Below, one piece after another: positions 56,372 to 64,000 of a stretch of 64,000 nt of DNA. The DNA is from Cyclobacteriaceae bacterium YHN15 (GTDB lineage: Bacteria > Bacteroidota > Bacteroidia > Cytophagales > Cyclobacteriaceae), in assembly GCA_003797895.1 (NCBI GenBank), contig RKQB01000001.1, forward strand, positions 635,822-699,821, read 5' to 3'. A program made the translations under genes and the position numbers. The notes below the pieces were generated by a model. The model was not told the DNA's origin, made no database searches, and saw only the letters and a program-made list of their open reading frames with translations. The first letter of the stretch is position 1. Each line of letters opens with the position of its first letter.

Positions 56372-56537
56372 GATTTTTCATGTACGATATACAATCCACC
56401 ACGGCGGACAAGATGTACCAAGTACTAACTGTGATGAATTTGACACTGCAAAATAGCTGATAGAATCGAGGAATTAAAAGTATTCTTTATTTGTGTCTTT
56501 AAGAGCGGGAAAATTGGTTGATTAAATGATTTTATAA

Positions 56538-58859
56538 TTAGACCTCACTTATAAGCAAACCCTCTAAAACATGCGCCACCTCCTCTGCGGCTTGTTTGGG
56601 GGGAAGTGCGGTATCTGAAATCCCCGATACCACTTTGGTAATATCGTGGTCAACTGAACCCTTTATTTTCCATTTGTCAATTGATGCAACGGAAATATAG
56701 GCGGAGAAGTTATGATGTCCTGAACCTGGTCTTTCCCCAATAATATGGATAATCCCCTTCTTCTTTTCGGAAGATGAAAGTTGACCAAACAACTGTTCTC
56801 CTGCAGCATATCCTGCCCTAACCCGACCGTGGGTGAAAACTAGGTTTTGAGGACTTATGACGATACCTTTTTCTTGCAGTTGTTTAGTAATACTTTCCAA
56901 AAAGGGAAACAAATGTCCCTCGTCCATCAACGCTTTGGCATTCAGTCCATCAGAAATAATGATTTGCACATCAGGAATGTCAGTTTTCCAACCAGTGGCT
57001 ATTAATTTGAGTTGCCTAATGGTTTTATTGCTTAGTTGCTCACCTCTTTCAGGATGATAAACGTAGTCCTTCTTGTCTGATGATAGTGTGCCAACTGCCA
57101 CTGCCTTCGGAATAGCGCTGACAAATGACCGTGGCATTTCTGTCCAAAGGCTGATTTTGGCATCCTCATAGAGGAAACGGACTTTTTTGTCAAGTTCGGG
57201 ATTTAAATCCCAAATATTCTCTCCAAACCCTTGTGAAATGGGAACTCCACGGTTTTCGACTTCTCGTATGATTCTTCGACCCTCGGCAAAAATTTCCTCA
57301 GGGGAGCGGAGGTCTTTCTTGGCAAGCCTGTATTGGTAATAGACCCAAGTGGGATCTCCGAAGTGCTCCGTTGGCCTGTTGTCTTCTCCAATGATCTCTA
57401 TCCGCTTAAAGAAATCCCAAATGTCATCATTTATTTTATAGCCGAATTTCTCCCTTATTTTGACATGGTCATGGAATGCAGTGGTCAGATAACTCAACAT
57501 AGGATCATTTTTTGTTGGCAAAGCCATCAGATAAGCCGGGTTTGCAGGTATGATTTGCTCAATGCACCAATCCAAGTCGTCTAAAGGAACATCCATATGC
57601 AAAGTGGAGCAAATATCCAGGCCTATGGTCAAACCATGAAGTTTTCCCATCACCGTGTCTTCAAGACAACAACGTACCAACTGTTCTTTGGACTTGAAAA
57701 CCTCTGGTCCTATAAAACCTGCCACATCATTTACATGAACCCAAGGGGCTTGATCAGTAGCTTTACCTTCTTCAAGTTGCATCTTTAATGCCCGAATAAA
57801 TCCATATTTTCTCGATTCGTGCACCACCATATCAAAACCTTCCCCGTGTCCATTCGTAAAGTCCGCACCTTGACCAGTCTCTGCATAAAGTCCAAATTGG
57901 CCGGTTCTTGTTTCCATATGGCCGGTCATTTTTTCTATGGAAACATCAAATGTTTGATTCGCCTTAACAGTACCCGCAATACTCTGAAACCAGATACCTG
58001 TGGTTCCCGGATAGATTTTCTCCGCTTCTGCCTGTACATCGATATGTGAAAGTACACAGTTTGGAATAGTGTTTTCCAAACCAAAAGTGCTGATAATATC
58101 AAAAAGTGCTTTTTCTATTTCAGCGACTGACGTTGGCTCACTGGAAACAGGATTGGTACCCAATACAAGGTCTCCAACACCATAAGACCAGGCATTAAAA
58201 ACCTGCCATACAATGTCTTCAGGATTGTCAGTAGGGGAGTTGGGTTGAACCCTGGCGCTGATATAACCCTTACTTCCGATCTGAGTGCCAGGGAGTGGAT
58301 TGAATACTTTTTGTCCAATTTGTACCAATTCCTCGTTGCTCATCAGCTTGACCAAACAAGCAATCACATCACTGCTTAAAGCAGGCATGATACCTTTGAT
58401 CTCTTTTTCCGGTTTATTCAGGATAAAGATTTTGAGTTCTCCCATCGTCCAATCATCCAAAAGGTGATTCTCTTCTGTGGTAGACTGTATAAGTTGGTAT
58501 ATTTCATCAATGAATAAGCTGTTTTTTTTGAGTTCTTCAATTCTGGTGTTGGCCAGGAGTTCTCGGGCATTTAGGCGGGAATCCTCAGAGGCAGCTGAGA
58601 TTCCCAAGGTAAGATCACCTTCTTTGAATTCATTGGCAGATCCGATGATCTGCCTGTAAAGTGTTTGGTCCATTTTTCCAGTAATCCTATTGATATAGGA
58701 AAATATATCCTCGTTCCCATTTGGCTTTTTGATTATAGGCGCTTTTGAGATTCCACTTTTTCTGCTAATTGAACCAAGGTCACAGGCATTCCACAGCAAT
58801 GCAGAGGTGCTGATAACCCCCACATGTGTTAAAAAGGTTTTTCGGCTGATTTTCTCCAT
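56538..58859 (-). CDS. eutBC: Ethanolamine ammonia-lyase, EutB-EutC fusion with an export-type leader
   Basis: Adenosylcobalamin-dependent lyase converting ethanolamine to acetaldehyde and ammonia. About 773 aa from the ATG at 58859; the frame runs 41 codons further to 58982, with ordinary-looking but unsupported sequence. Leader 'MEKISRKTFLTHVGVISTSA' then 'LLWNACDLGS' is Tat- and lipobox-like. EutB part (~50-500): 'GDLTLGISAAS', 'SARVQPNS', 'AETGQGAD', 'AGFIGPEVF', 'AFHDHVKIRE' and 'HFGDPTWVYY'. EutC part (~510-773): 'VQIIISDGLNAKALM', 'FTHGRVRAGYAAGEQLFG' and 'HIIGERPGSGHHNFSAY'. The subunits are normally separate (about 450 and 295 aa). No EutA reactivase, microcompartment or transporter gene adjoins it. 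Confidence 0.92.
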   Translation of the reverse strand: MEKISRKTFLTHVGVISTSALLWNACDLGSISRKSGISKAPIIKKPNGNEDIFSYINRITGKMDQTLYRQIIGSANEFKEGDLTLGISAASEDSRLNARELLANTRIEELKKNSLFIDEIYQLIQSTTEENHLLDDWTMGELKIFILNKPEKEIKGIMPALSSDVIACLVKLMSNEELVQIGQKVFNPLPGTQIGSKGYISARVQPNSPTDNPEDIVWQVFNAWSYGVGDLVLGTNPVSSEPTSVAEIEKALFDIISTFGLENTIPNCVLSHIDVQAEAEKIYPGTTGIWFQSIAGTVKANQTFDVSIEKMTGHMETRTGQFGLYAETGQGADFTNGHGEGFDMVVHESRKYGFIRALKMQLEEGKATDQAPWVHVNDVAGFIGPEVFKSKEQLVRCCLEDTVMGKLHGLTIGLDICSTLHMDVPLDDLDWCIEQIIPANPAYLMALPTKNDPMLSYLTTAFHDHVKIREKFGYKINDDIWDFFKRIEIIGEDNRPTEHFGDPTWVYYQYRLAKKDLRSPEEIFAEGRRIIREVENRGVPISQGFGENIWDLNPELDKKVRFLYEDAKISLWTEMPRSFVSAIPKAVAVGTLSSDKKDYVYHPERGEQLSNKTIRQLKLIATGWKTDIPDVQIIISDGLNAKALMDEGHLFPFLESITKQLQEKGIVISPQNLVFTHGRVRAGYAAGEQLFGQLSSSEKKKGIIHIIGERPGSGHHNFSAYISVASIDKWKIKGSVDHDITKVVSGISDTALPPKQAAEEVAHVLEGLLISEV

Positions 58860-59080
58860 GATAAATTTGCTGTTTCGTAGCAAGGGTTGTGATGATGCAG
58901 AATTTGGTACAGAGTCTAATTCGGACTTGATTGTGGAAAAAACGCTTTCAAGTTCTTCACAATCATTTCTAAAAATAACCAATTTGAATTGAAATTTTAT
59001 AAAAACAGGAATTTGGAGTCAAAAATTTAACCTAAAATTAATTTTAGATTGATCTTTATCTGATTTATGTACGCTTACCA

Positions 59081-59120
59081 AAAAAATAGACCTTCGGGAA
59101 TTTTAAAATCCCAAAGGTCT
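59081..59120 (-). terminator. Terminator after purH
   Basis: AGACCTTCGGGA (59088-59099) and TCCCAAAGGTCT (59109-59120) pair with one mismatch. On the minus strand they are followed by TATTTTTT (complement of 59081-59088). Confidence 0.78.
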
Positions 59121-59165
59121 AAGTGAAGTCTTGTATCTCGCTTCTAATCTCTCGCTTCTCTCCAA

Positions 59166-60692
59166 TCAATGCTTAAAATGCCTTACTCCTGTCATTACCA
59201 TACTCATCCCATGGGCATCACAGAAATCTATGGAGTCTTTGTCTTTGATAGAACCTCCTGGTTGAACTACTGCAGTAATACCTGCTTTATGGGCGATATC
59301 CACACAGTCAGGGAATGGGAAGAAAGCATCTGAAGCCATTACGGCTCCTTTTAAGTCAAAGCCGAATACTTTGGCTTTTTCAATTGCATGTCTCAAAGCA
59401 TCTACTCTTGACGTTTGGCCAACGCCTGATGCAAATAATTGATTGCTGTTGCTCAACACGATGGTGTTGGATTTGGTATGCTTGCAGACCTTGGCAGCAA
59501 AGACCAAAGCATTTTTTTCTTCCTCAGAAGGAGCTACTTTGGTCACCAGTTTGAAGTCTTCTATGGTCTCGGTTTTCAGGTCTTTATCCTGCTCAATAAT
59601 ACCATTTAGCAATGTTTTGATCTGCTTGGTGCCTGGTACATCGATTTTTTGTAAGAGGAGAATTCTGTTTTTCTTGCCTTTCAACAGTTCAAGAGCATCC
59701 GCATCGAAAGAAGGAGCGATCAACACTTCAAAGAAAAGACTGTTCATTTCCTCTGCAGCAGTCAGATCGACATTTCGATTAGTAACCAGTACTCCGCCAA
59801 ATGCTGAAGTAGTATCAGCAGCAAATGCTTTTTGATAAGCTTCCTTCACAGAAGAGGCAGTGGCACATCCACAGGCATTGGTATGTTTTAAAATTGCAAA
59901 TGCCGTTTCTCCTTTAAATTCAGAAATCAAAGCAACAGCTGCATCTATATCCACAAGGTTATTGTATGAAAGTTCCTTTCCGTTCAATTGTTCAAACATT
60001 TCATTCAGGTCCCCATAAAAATGAGAAGCCTGATGAGGGTTTTCTCCATATCGGAGTGCCTTGGTCCTGTTTTCTGAGATTTTAAGGGCAGGGATTTCCC
60101 CAGTTTGGTTGAAATAGTTGAAAATGTGTGTATCGTAATTGGAGGATACTTGGAAAGCTTGTGCGGCAAAGTATCTTCTGTCTTCAAGGTTGGTGGCACC
60201 ATCTTGTGATGTTAATCTTTCTTCCAATTCACCGTACTGGGCTTTAGAAGCAATGATTACCACATCTTTGAAGTTTTTTGCAGCTGCTCTGATCAATGAG
60301 ATGCCTCCAATATCGATTTTTTCGATATTATCAGCTTCCGAAGCCCCGGAAGCCACAGTTTCTTCAAATGGGTATAGATCCACAATGACCAGGTCAATGG
60401 CAGGAATGTCGAATTCAGATGCTTGGGATACATCACCCTGGTTATCTCTTCTATGGAGAATACCACCGAAGATTTTAGGATGTAGGGTCTTCACTCTACC
60501 TCCAAAGATGGAAGGATATCCGGTCAATTCTTCCACAGGGATTACTTCTGCACCTTGTTCTTCAATGAATTTCTGGGAACCGCCAGTGGAATAGATTTTG
60601 ACGCCATTTTGTTTCAATAGGTCAATGATAGGTTCAAGTTTGTCTTTATAATAGACTGAAATGAGAGCAGATTGGATTTTTTTGGTGGCCAT
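59166..60692 (-). CDS. purH: Bifunctional AICAR formyltransferase / IMP cyclohydrolase
   Basis: Catalyses the last two steps of purine synthesis. Of 508 aa: N-terminal MGS-like IMP cyclohydrolase domain ('SALISVYYKDKLEPIIDLLK', 'VKIYSTGGSQKFIEEQGAEV', 'GGRVKTLHPKIFGGIL') and C-terminal AICAR transformylase ('LRYGENPHQASHFYG', 'AILKHTNACGCATASS', 'ASDAFFPFPDCVDIAHKAGI'). It is followed by a terminator. Upstream (60693-60801) lies a repeat-like spacer separating it from purN on the same strand. Confidence 0.98.
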   Translation of the reverse strand: MATKKIQSALISVYYKDKLEPIIDLLKQNGVKIYSTGGSQKFIEEQGAEVIPVEELTGYPSIFGGRVKTLHPKIFGGILHRRDNQGDVSQASEFDIPAIDLVIVDLYPFEETVASGASEADNIEKIDIGGISLIRAAAKNFKDVVIIASKAQYGELEERLTSQDGATNLEDRRYFAAQAFQVSSNYDTHIFNYFNQTGEIPALKISENRTKALRYGENPHQASHFYGDLNEMFEQLNGKELSYNNLVDIDAAVALISEFKGETAFAILKHTNACGCATASSVKEAYQKAFAADTTSAFGGVLVTNRNVDLTAAEEMNSLFFEVLIAPSFDADALELLKGKKNRILLLQKIDVPGTKQIKTLLNGIIEQDKDLKTETIEDFKLVTKVAPSEEEKNALVFAAKVCKHTKSNTIVLSNSNQLFASGVGQTSRVDALRHAIEKAKVFGFDLKGAVMASDAFFPFPDCVDIAHKAGITAVVQPGGSIKDKDSIDFCDAHGMSMVMTGVRHFKH

Positions 60693-60801
60693 GATTTTTT
60701 GACTGCCACAAAGACGCGAAGACTCAAAGAAACTTGGCGTTACTTGGCGGCTTTATTTGGTGAGAATTTTTTCAAGTTGCAAAGGTAGGAAAATCAGCGG
60801 A

Positions 60802-61359
60802 TTAAAGCAGGCTTTCAATCACTTTTGGGAAGTATTTATACTCTAATTGGTGCACTTTTTGGGCGATGGTCTCAGGGGTGTCTGATGTTTCCACTGTATC
60901 TACCGCTTGAAAGATGATTTTCCCTTCATCATAATGTTCATTGACCAAGTGAATGGTAATTCCTGTTTCTTTATCTCCCGAATTTTTTACGGCCTCATGA
61001 ACTTTCATTCCATACATTCCTTTGCCCCCATATTTGGGTAGTAAGGCAGGGTGTATATTAATTATATGGTCTGGATAAGCCTGGATGAGATTGTCGGGTA
61101 TTTTCAATAAAAATCCAGCGAGAACTACAAAATCCACCTCCATTTCCTGAAGTTTTTGGGTAAGCTCTCCTGCCTCCATCTGACTTTTATTAAAAGTAAA
61201 AGTAGGCACATCAAACTTTTTGGCTCTTTCCAATACATAGGCATCAGACTTATTTGAACCGATAAGCACTACTTTACCTTGTGAAGAATGATGGAAATGT
61301 TTGATGATTTCCTCAGCATTGCTGCCACTTCCTGAGGCGAGGATTGCGATTTTTTTCAA
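60802..61359 (-). CDS. purN: Phosphoribosylglycinamide formyltransferase
   Basis: Transfers formyl from 10-formyl-THF to GAR in purine synthesis. From a TTG at 61359 the protein is 185 aa, the normal length, starting (M)KKIAILASGSGSNAEEII. Folate-site blocks 'DFVVLAGFLLKIPDNLIQAY', 'NIHPALLPKYGGKGMYGMKV' and 'SGDKETGITIHLVNEHYDEG' carry the catalytic Asn-His-Asp set. No ATG lies near; the frame stays open to another TTG at 61497, but the added 46 residues look unlike the family. It lies on the same strand as purH, 109 bases upstream of it. Confidence 0.95.
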   Translation of the reverse strand: MKKIAILASGSGSNAEEIIKHFHHSSQGKVVLIGSNKSDAYVLERAKKFDVPTFTFNKSQMEAGELTQKLQEMEVDFVVLAGFLLKIPDNLIQAYPDHIINIHPALLPKYGGKGMYGMKVHEAVKNSGDKETGITIHLVNEHYDEGKIIFQAVDTVETSDTPETIAQKVHQLEYKYFPKVIESLL

Positions 61360-61538
61360 GGTGGGCTGATTTAATTTGATGGCCCTAAAATAAAGATATA
61401 CCCTCAACTCTCCAAAAGCTAAAATCGAGTCAAGAATCCTGCATTTCAAACAGGATGATATTATTCCGTTCGGCACATTCGCAATTGATTTGATCAAAGA
61501 AAAAATTAAATTTCATATGAATTGGATATTTGGATGTT

Positions 61539-63137
61539 ATGAAAATTTTATCAGTGCAGTTCTTTAACTCTCTATTCTTCCATTTTAGGATAAGTTGGTT
61601 TTACCTTGTGATTTCGGGGATAACCCTATCTTGTCGGCCAAGTGCTCAGGAGTTGGATTATTTAATCATTAATGCTTTGGTTTTTAGCGGAGAAAACTAG
61701 GAGCCAACTTACACAGATGTAGGGATTAAGGAAGAGCAGATTGTCTTTGTAGGTAACTCACAAGAAAAAGGGCTAAGAACCATACAAGTGCTGGATGCCA
61801 AAGGATTAATTTTGGCTCCTGGATTTATTGACCCCCATACGCATTTGGAGAGGGACCTTTCAGATCCTGAATACCGGTCCAATCTTGCCTGCCTAATGCA
61901 AGGAGTTACTACTGTTTTTACAGGAAACGACGGGAACAGTCCTTTGCCAATTGGCAGAAAACTGGAAGAATGGGAAAGAAATGGAATAGGAACTAATGCT
62001 GGTCTTTTTGTTGGACATGGTGCTGTCAGAAGGGTGGTTTTGGGATTGGAAGCCAAACAACCAACAGTGGAGGATTTAGAAGAAATGAAGGCTTTGGTGG
62101 CCAAATCCATGGAAGAGGGCGCATACGGTTTGTCAACGGGACTTTTCTATGCTCCTGGTAGCTATGCCAAAGAGGAAGAAGTGGTTGCATTGGCCAAAGT
62201 GGCAGCATCTTATGGAGGTTTATATGATTCGCATATCCGTGATGAAAGTTCTTATACCATTGGCTTGCTTGCTTCAATTGAAGAGGCCATTAATATTGGC
62301 AGAAAAACGGGTATTCCAGTCCATGTTTCCCATATTAAAGCATTGGGAACAGATGTTTGGAGAAAAAGTAAAGAGGTCATAGCGCTCATTGAATCTGCGC
62401 AAAATGAAGGAATCAATATTACAGCCAATCAGTATCCTTATTTGGCTTCAAAAACAAGTTTTAGGGCAACAGTCATTCCCAGATGGGCAGAAGATGGGGG
62501 TAATGATGCCATGTTGGAGCGATTTGAGAATGTGGAGGTAAGAAAAAGACTGATCCAAGAGATAACTGAAAATATCAGGATTAGAGGAGGTGCTGAGGCC
62601 TTGGTTTTCTCAGAGACGGAAAATCCGGATTATGACGGCATGAGCCTAAGGAAATTTGCAGAAATAAGGAGACTTTCTCAGGCAGAGGCTGCTATGGCTA
62701 TTCTTTCCGAAGAGCCCAATCTCGGCGTTATCTCTTTTAATATGGTAGAGGAAGATCTGAAGAATTTTATGCTCAAAGACTGGGTGGTGACAGGTTCAGA
62801 TGGTGGTTCTGGCCATCCAAGAAAATACGGTTCCTTTGCGAGGAAAATCGGCCATTATACAAAAAAGGAAAAATGGATGGATCTGTCATTTGCCATTCAT
62901 CAATCCACGGCAAGGACAGCCCGGATTTTGGGTTTGGATAGGAGAGGACTGATCAAAGAAGGGTATTTTGCCGACCTGGTTTTAATTGATATTGAAAGAT
63001 ACACTGACAAAGCCACTTTTGATGCTCCCTATGAGCTGGCAGAAGGGGTAGAATATGTATTCGTTAACGGACAGCTGGCTTTGGAAGATGGTGAATTTAC
63101 AGGAAAATTAAGCGGAAAAGCACTTCGTTTAAACTAA
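61539..63137 (+). pseudogene. N-acyl-D-amino-acid deacylase (D-aminoacylase) gene with an in-frame amber stop
   Basis: From the ATG at 61539 the frame encodes a lipoprotein-like leader ('SWFYLVISGITLSC') and the start of an amidohydrolase ('DYLIINALVFSGEN'), then meets TAG at 61698-61700. It continues in the same frame ('EPTYTDVGIKEEQIVFVG', 'LILAPGFIDPHTHLERD', 'VPVHVSHIKALG'-like block, 'VTGSDGGSGHPRKYGSFARK') to 63137, about 532 codons in all, normal for the family. The part after the stop (from a GTG at 61788) lacks the N-terminal beta strands and leader. Most simply this is a recent nonsense mutation; readthrough, a suppressor or a sequence error are alternatives. It is divergent from purN. 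Confidence 0.78.
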
Positions 63138-63138
63138 A

Positions 63139-63165
63139 AAAAGAGGGCGTTAGCCCTCTTTTATA
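63139..63165 (+). terminator. Terminator after the D-aminoacylase gene
   Basis: AAAAGAGGGC (63139-63148), loop GTTA, GCCCTCTTTT (63153-63162). It can also serve the convergent fabI gene. Confidence 0.9.
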
Positions 63166-63194
63166 TGCAGTTAGATTTGATTATTGAAAATTAA

Positions 63195-64000
63195 TTATAG
63201 ATCCTTAAACTGCTCCATCAATTCCTCGGAAATACCGGTAGTGGAATATCCGCCATCATGAAAGAGGTTTTGCATGGTGACATATTTGGTCAGGTCAGAG
63301 AACATGGTGATGATATAATCTGCACAGGCTTCAGCAGGTGCATTGCCAAGAGGGGACATTTTATCAGCAAAATTGTAAAAAGTATCAAACCCCCCGATTC
63401 CTGTACCTGCAGTGGTTTTGGTAGGGGATTGTGAAATGGTATTTACCCTGATTTTTTTCATTTTCCCAAGCCTGTAACCGTAACCCCTTGCAATACTTTC
63501 CAACAAAGCTTTTGCATCAGCCATGTCCGTGTAGAAAGGATACACTCTTTGTGCGGCGATATAGGAAAGGGCCATTATGGATCCCCATTCATTCACCGCA
63601 TCCATTTTTTCAGCCACATGCATCATTTTATGAAAAGATATGGCAGAGACATCATAGGATTTATTCAACCAATCATAATTCAAATCCCCATAAGATCTGC
63701 CTTTCCGGATATTGGGTGACATTCCAATTGAATGTAAGATAAAGTCAAAGTTACCTCCAAGGTATTCTTTGGCTTCCGTATACAGCTTTTCTATGTCTTC
63801 CAGTGAAGTAGCATCAGCAGGTATAATAATGGTGTTGCATTGCTCCGCAAGTTCCTTGATGGCCCCCATTCTCATTGCTATTGGAGCGTTGGTCAAAACA
63901 AACCTGGCACCCTGTTCATGTGCTTTTAAAGCGGCTTTCCAAGCGATGGAATTCTCATCCAGCGCACCGGTTATTATGCCTAGCTTTCCTTTCAATAAAT
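63195..64000 (-). CDS. fabI: Enoyl-[acyl-carrier-protein] reductase FabI (5' end beyond window)
   Basis: NADH-dependent SDR enzyme completing each cycle of fatty-acid elongation. About 268 residues are visible, beginning 'NLLKGKLGIITGALDENSIA'; a few N-terminal codons lie past the right edge, and the TTG at 63995 is an internal Leu rather than the start. The Tyr-x6-Lys catalytic pair is in 'YPFYTDMADAKALLES', with 'LHSIGMSP' and 'NTISQSPTKTTAGTGIGGF' also typical. Convergent with the D-aminoacylase gene. Confidence 0.95.
   Translation of the reverse strand, partial: LLKGKLGIITGALDENSIAWKAALKAHEQGARFVLTNAPIAMRMGAIKELAEQCNTIIIPADATSLEDIEKLYTEAKEYLGGNFDFILHSIGMSPNIRKGRSYGDLNYDWLNKSYDVSAISFHKMMHVAEKMDAVNEWGSIMALSYIAAQRVYPFYTDMADAKALLESIARGYGYRLGKMKKIRVNTISQSPTKTTAGTGIGGFDTFYNFADKMSPLGNAPAEACADYIITMFSDLTKYVTMQNLFHDGGYSTTGISEELMEQFKDL

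Noticed and set aside
58860..58982. A 41-residue N-terminal extension of the EutB-EutC fusion
   Set aside because: It would bury the leader peptide; the ATG at 58859 gives a compact Tat/lipoprotein-like start. Not fully excluded.
61698..61700. TAG as a pyrrolysine codon in the D-aminoacylase
   Set aside because: No pyl genes or insertion context are visible and the family does not use pyrrolysine; nonsense mutation is simpler.

Overview
The window is AT-rich chromosomal DNA of a Bacteroidota bacterium, most likely of the Cytophagales family Cyclobacteriaceae (Algoriphagus-like); this is inferred from gene content, not from a search. The lineage evidence is a PorP/SprF protein next to large secreted proteins with type IX (T9SS type B) C-terminal domains, many SpII-type lipoproteins, a fused E1 alpha/beta 2-oxoacid dehydrogenase, monomeric NADP isocitrate dehydrogenase, few Shine-Dalgarno sites, and one good TTTG / TAnnTTTG promoter. 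I see no prophage, complete insertion sequence, CRISPR array or rRNA.

Layout. 0.1-9.2 kb: TonB-dependent receptor, M1 peptidase, small VOC protein, S41 protease, then the overlapping cluster hemerythrin/RIC-like - ruvX - def, and an omega-amidase-like nitrilase. 9.3-16.3 kb: icd, a decayed minus-strand ORF, gapA, an exported zincin-like protein, a TPR/SH3-like membrane protein, four tRNA genes (Lys, Pro, Arg, Lys) embedded in palindrome-bearing tRNA-Lys fragments, and an orphan membrane sensor. 16.4-27.3 kb: a sugar-oxidation locus with two GMC flavoprotein / gluconate-2-dehydrogenase-subunit-3 pairs, a nucleoside/sugar-type MFS permease, a Gfo/Idh/MocA oxidoreductase, two TIM-barrel isomerases, a lipoprotein cytochrome c and a DUF1080 (3-keto-disaccharide hydrolase) lipoprotein. 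Together these look like a periplasmic 3-keto-glycoside pathway. 27.4-37.7 kb: rhodanese, transglutaminase-like and two unrecognised lipoproteins, PlsC-type acyltransferase, fused E1, PhyH dioxygenase, Ste24-like M48 protease and PorP/SprF. 37.8-47.8 kb: two paralogous giant T9SS proteins flanking yaaA. 47.9-53.9 kb: MFS transporter with a GH140-type glycosidase, and the convergent lacI-galM-galK operon. 53.9-64 kb: glutaminyl-cyclase-like M28 enzyme and cysS, an exported EutB-EutC fusion, purH, purN, a D-aminoacylase gene interrupted by an amber codon, and fabI running off the right edge.

The observations most worth following are: (1) ethanolamine ammonia-lyase subunits fused into one polypeptide behind a Tat/lipoprotein-like leader, with no eut operon or reactivase nearby; (2) tRNA-Lys pieces in which the D-arm or T-loop is replaced by a short ATCCCGAT palindrome; (3) the doubled 3-keto-sugar oxidation module; (4) a RIC-like protein whose double-cysteine motif is lost; and (5) the amber codon in the D-aminoacylase gene. 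All functional assignments come from motif reading alone; no database comparison was run.
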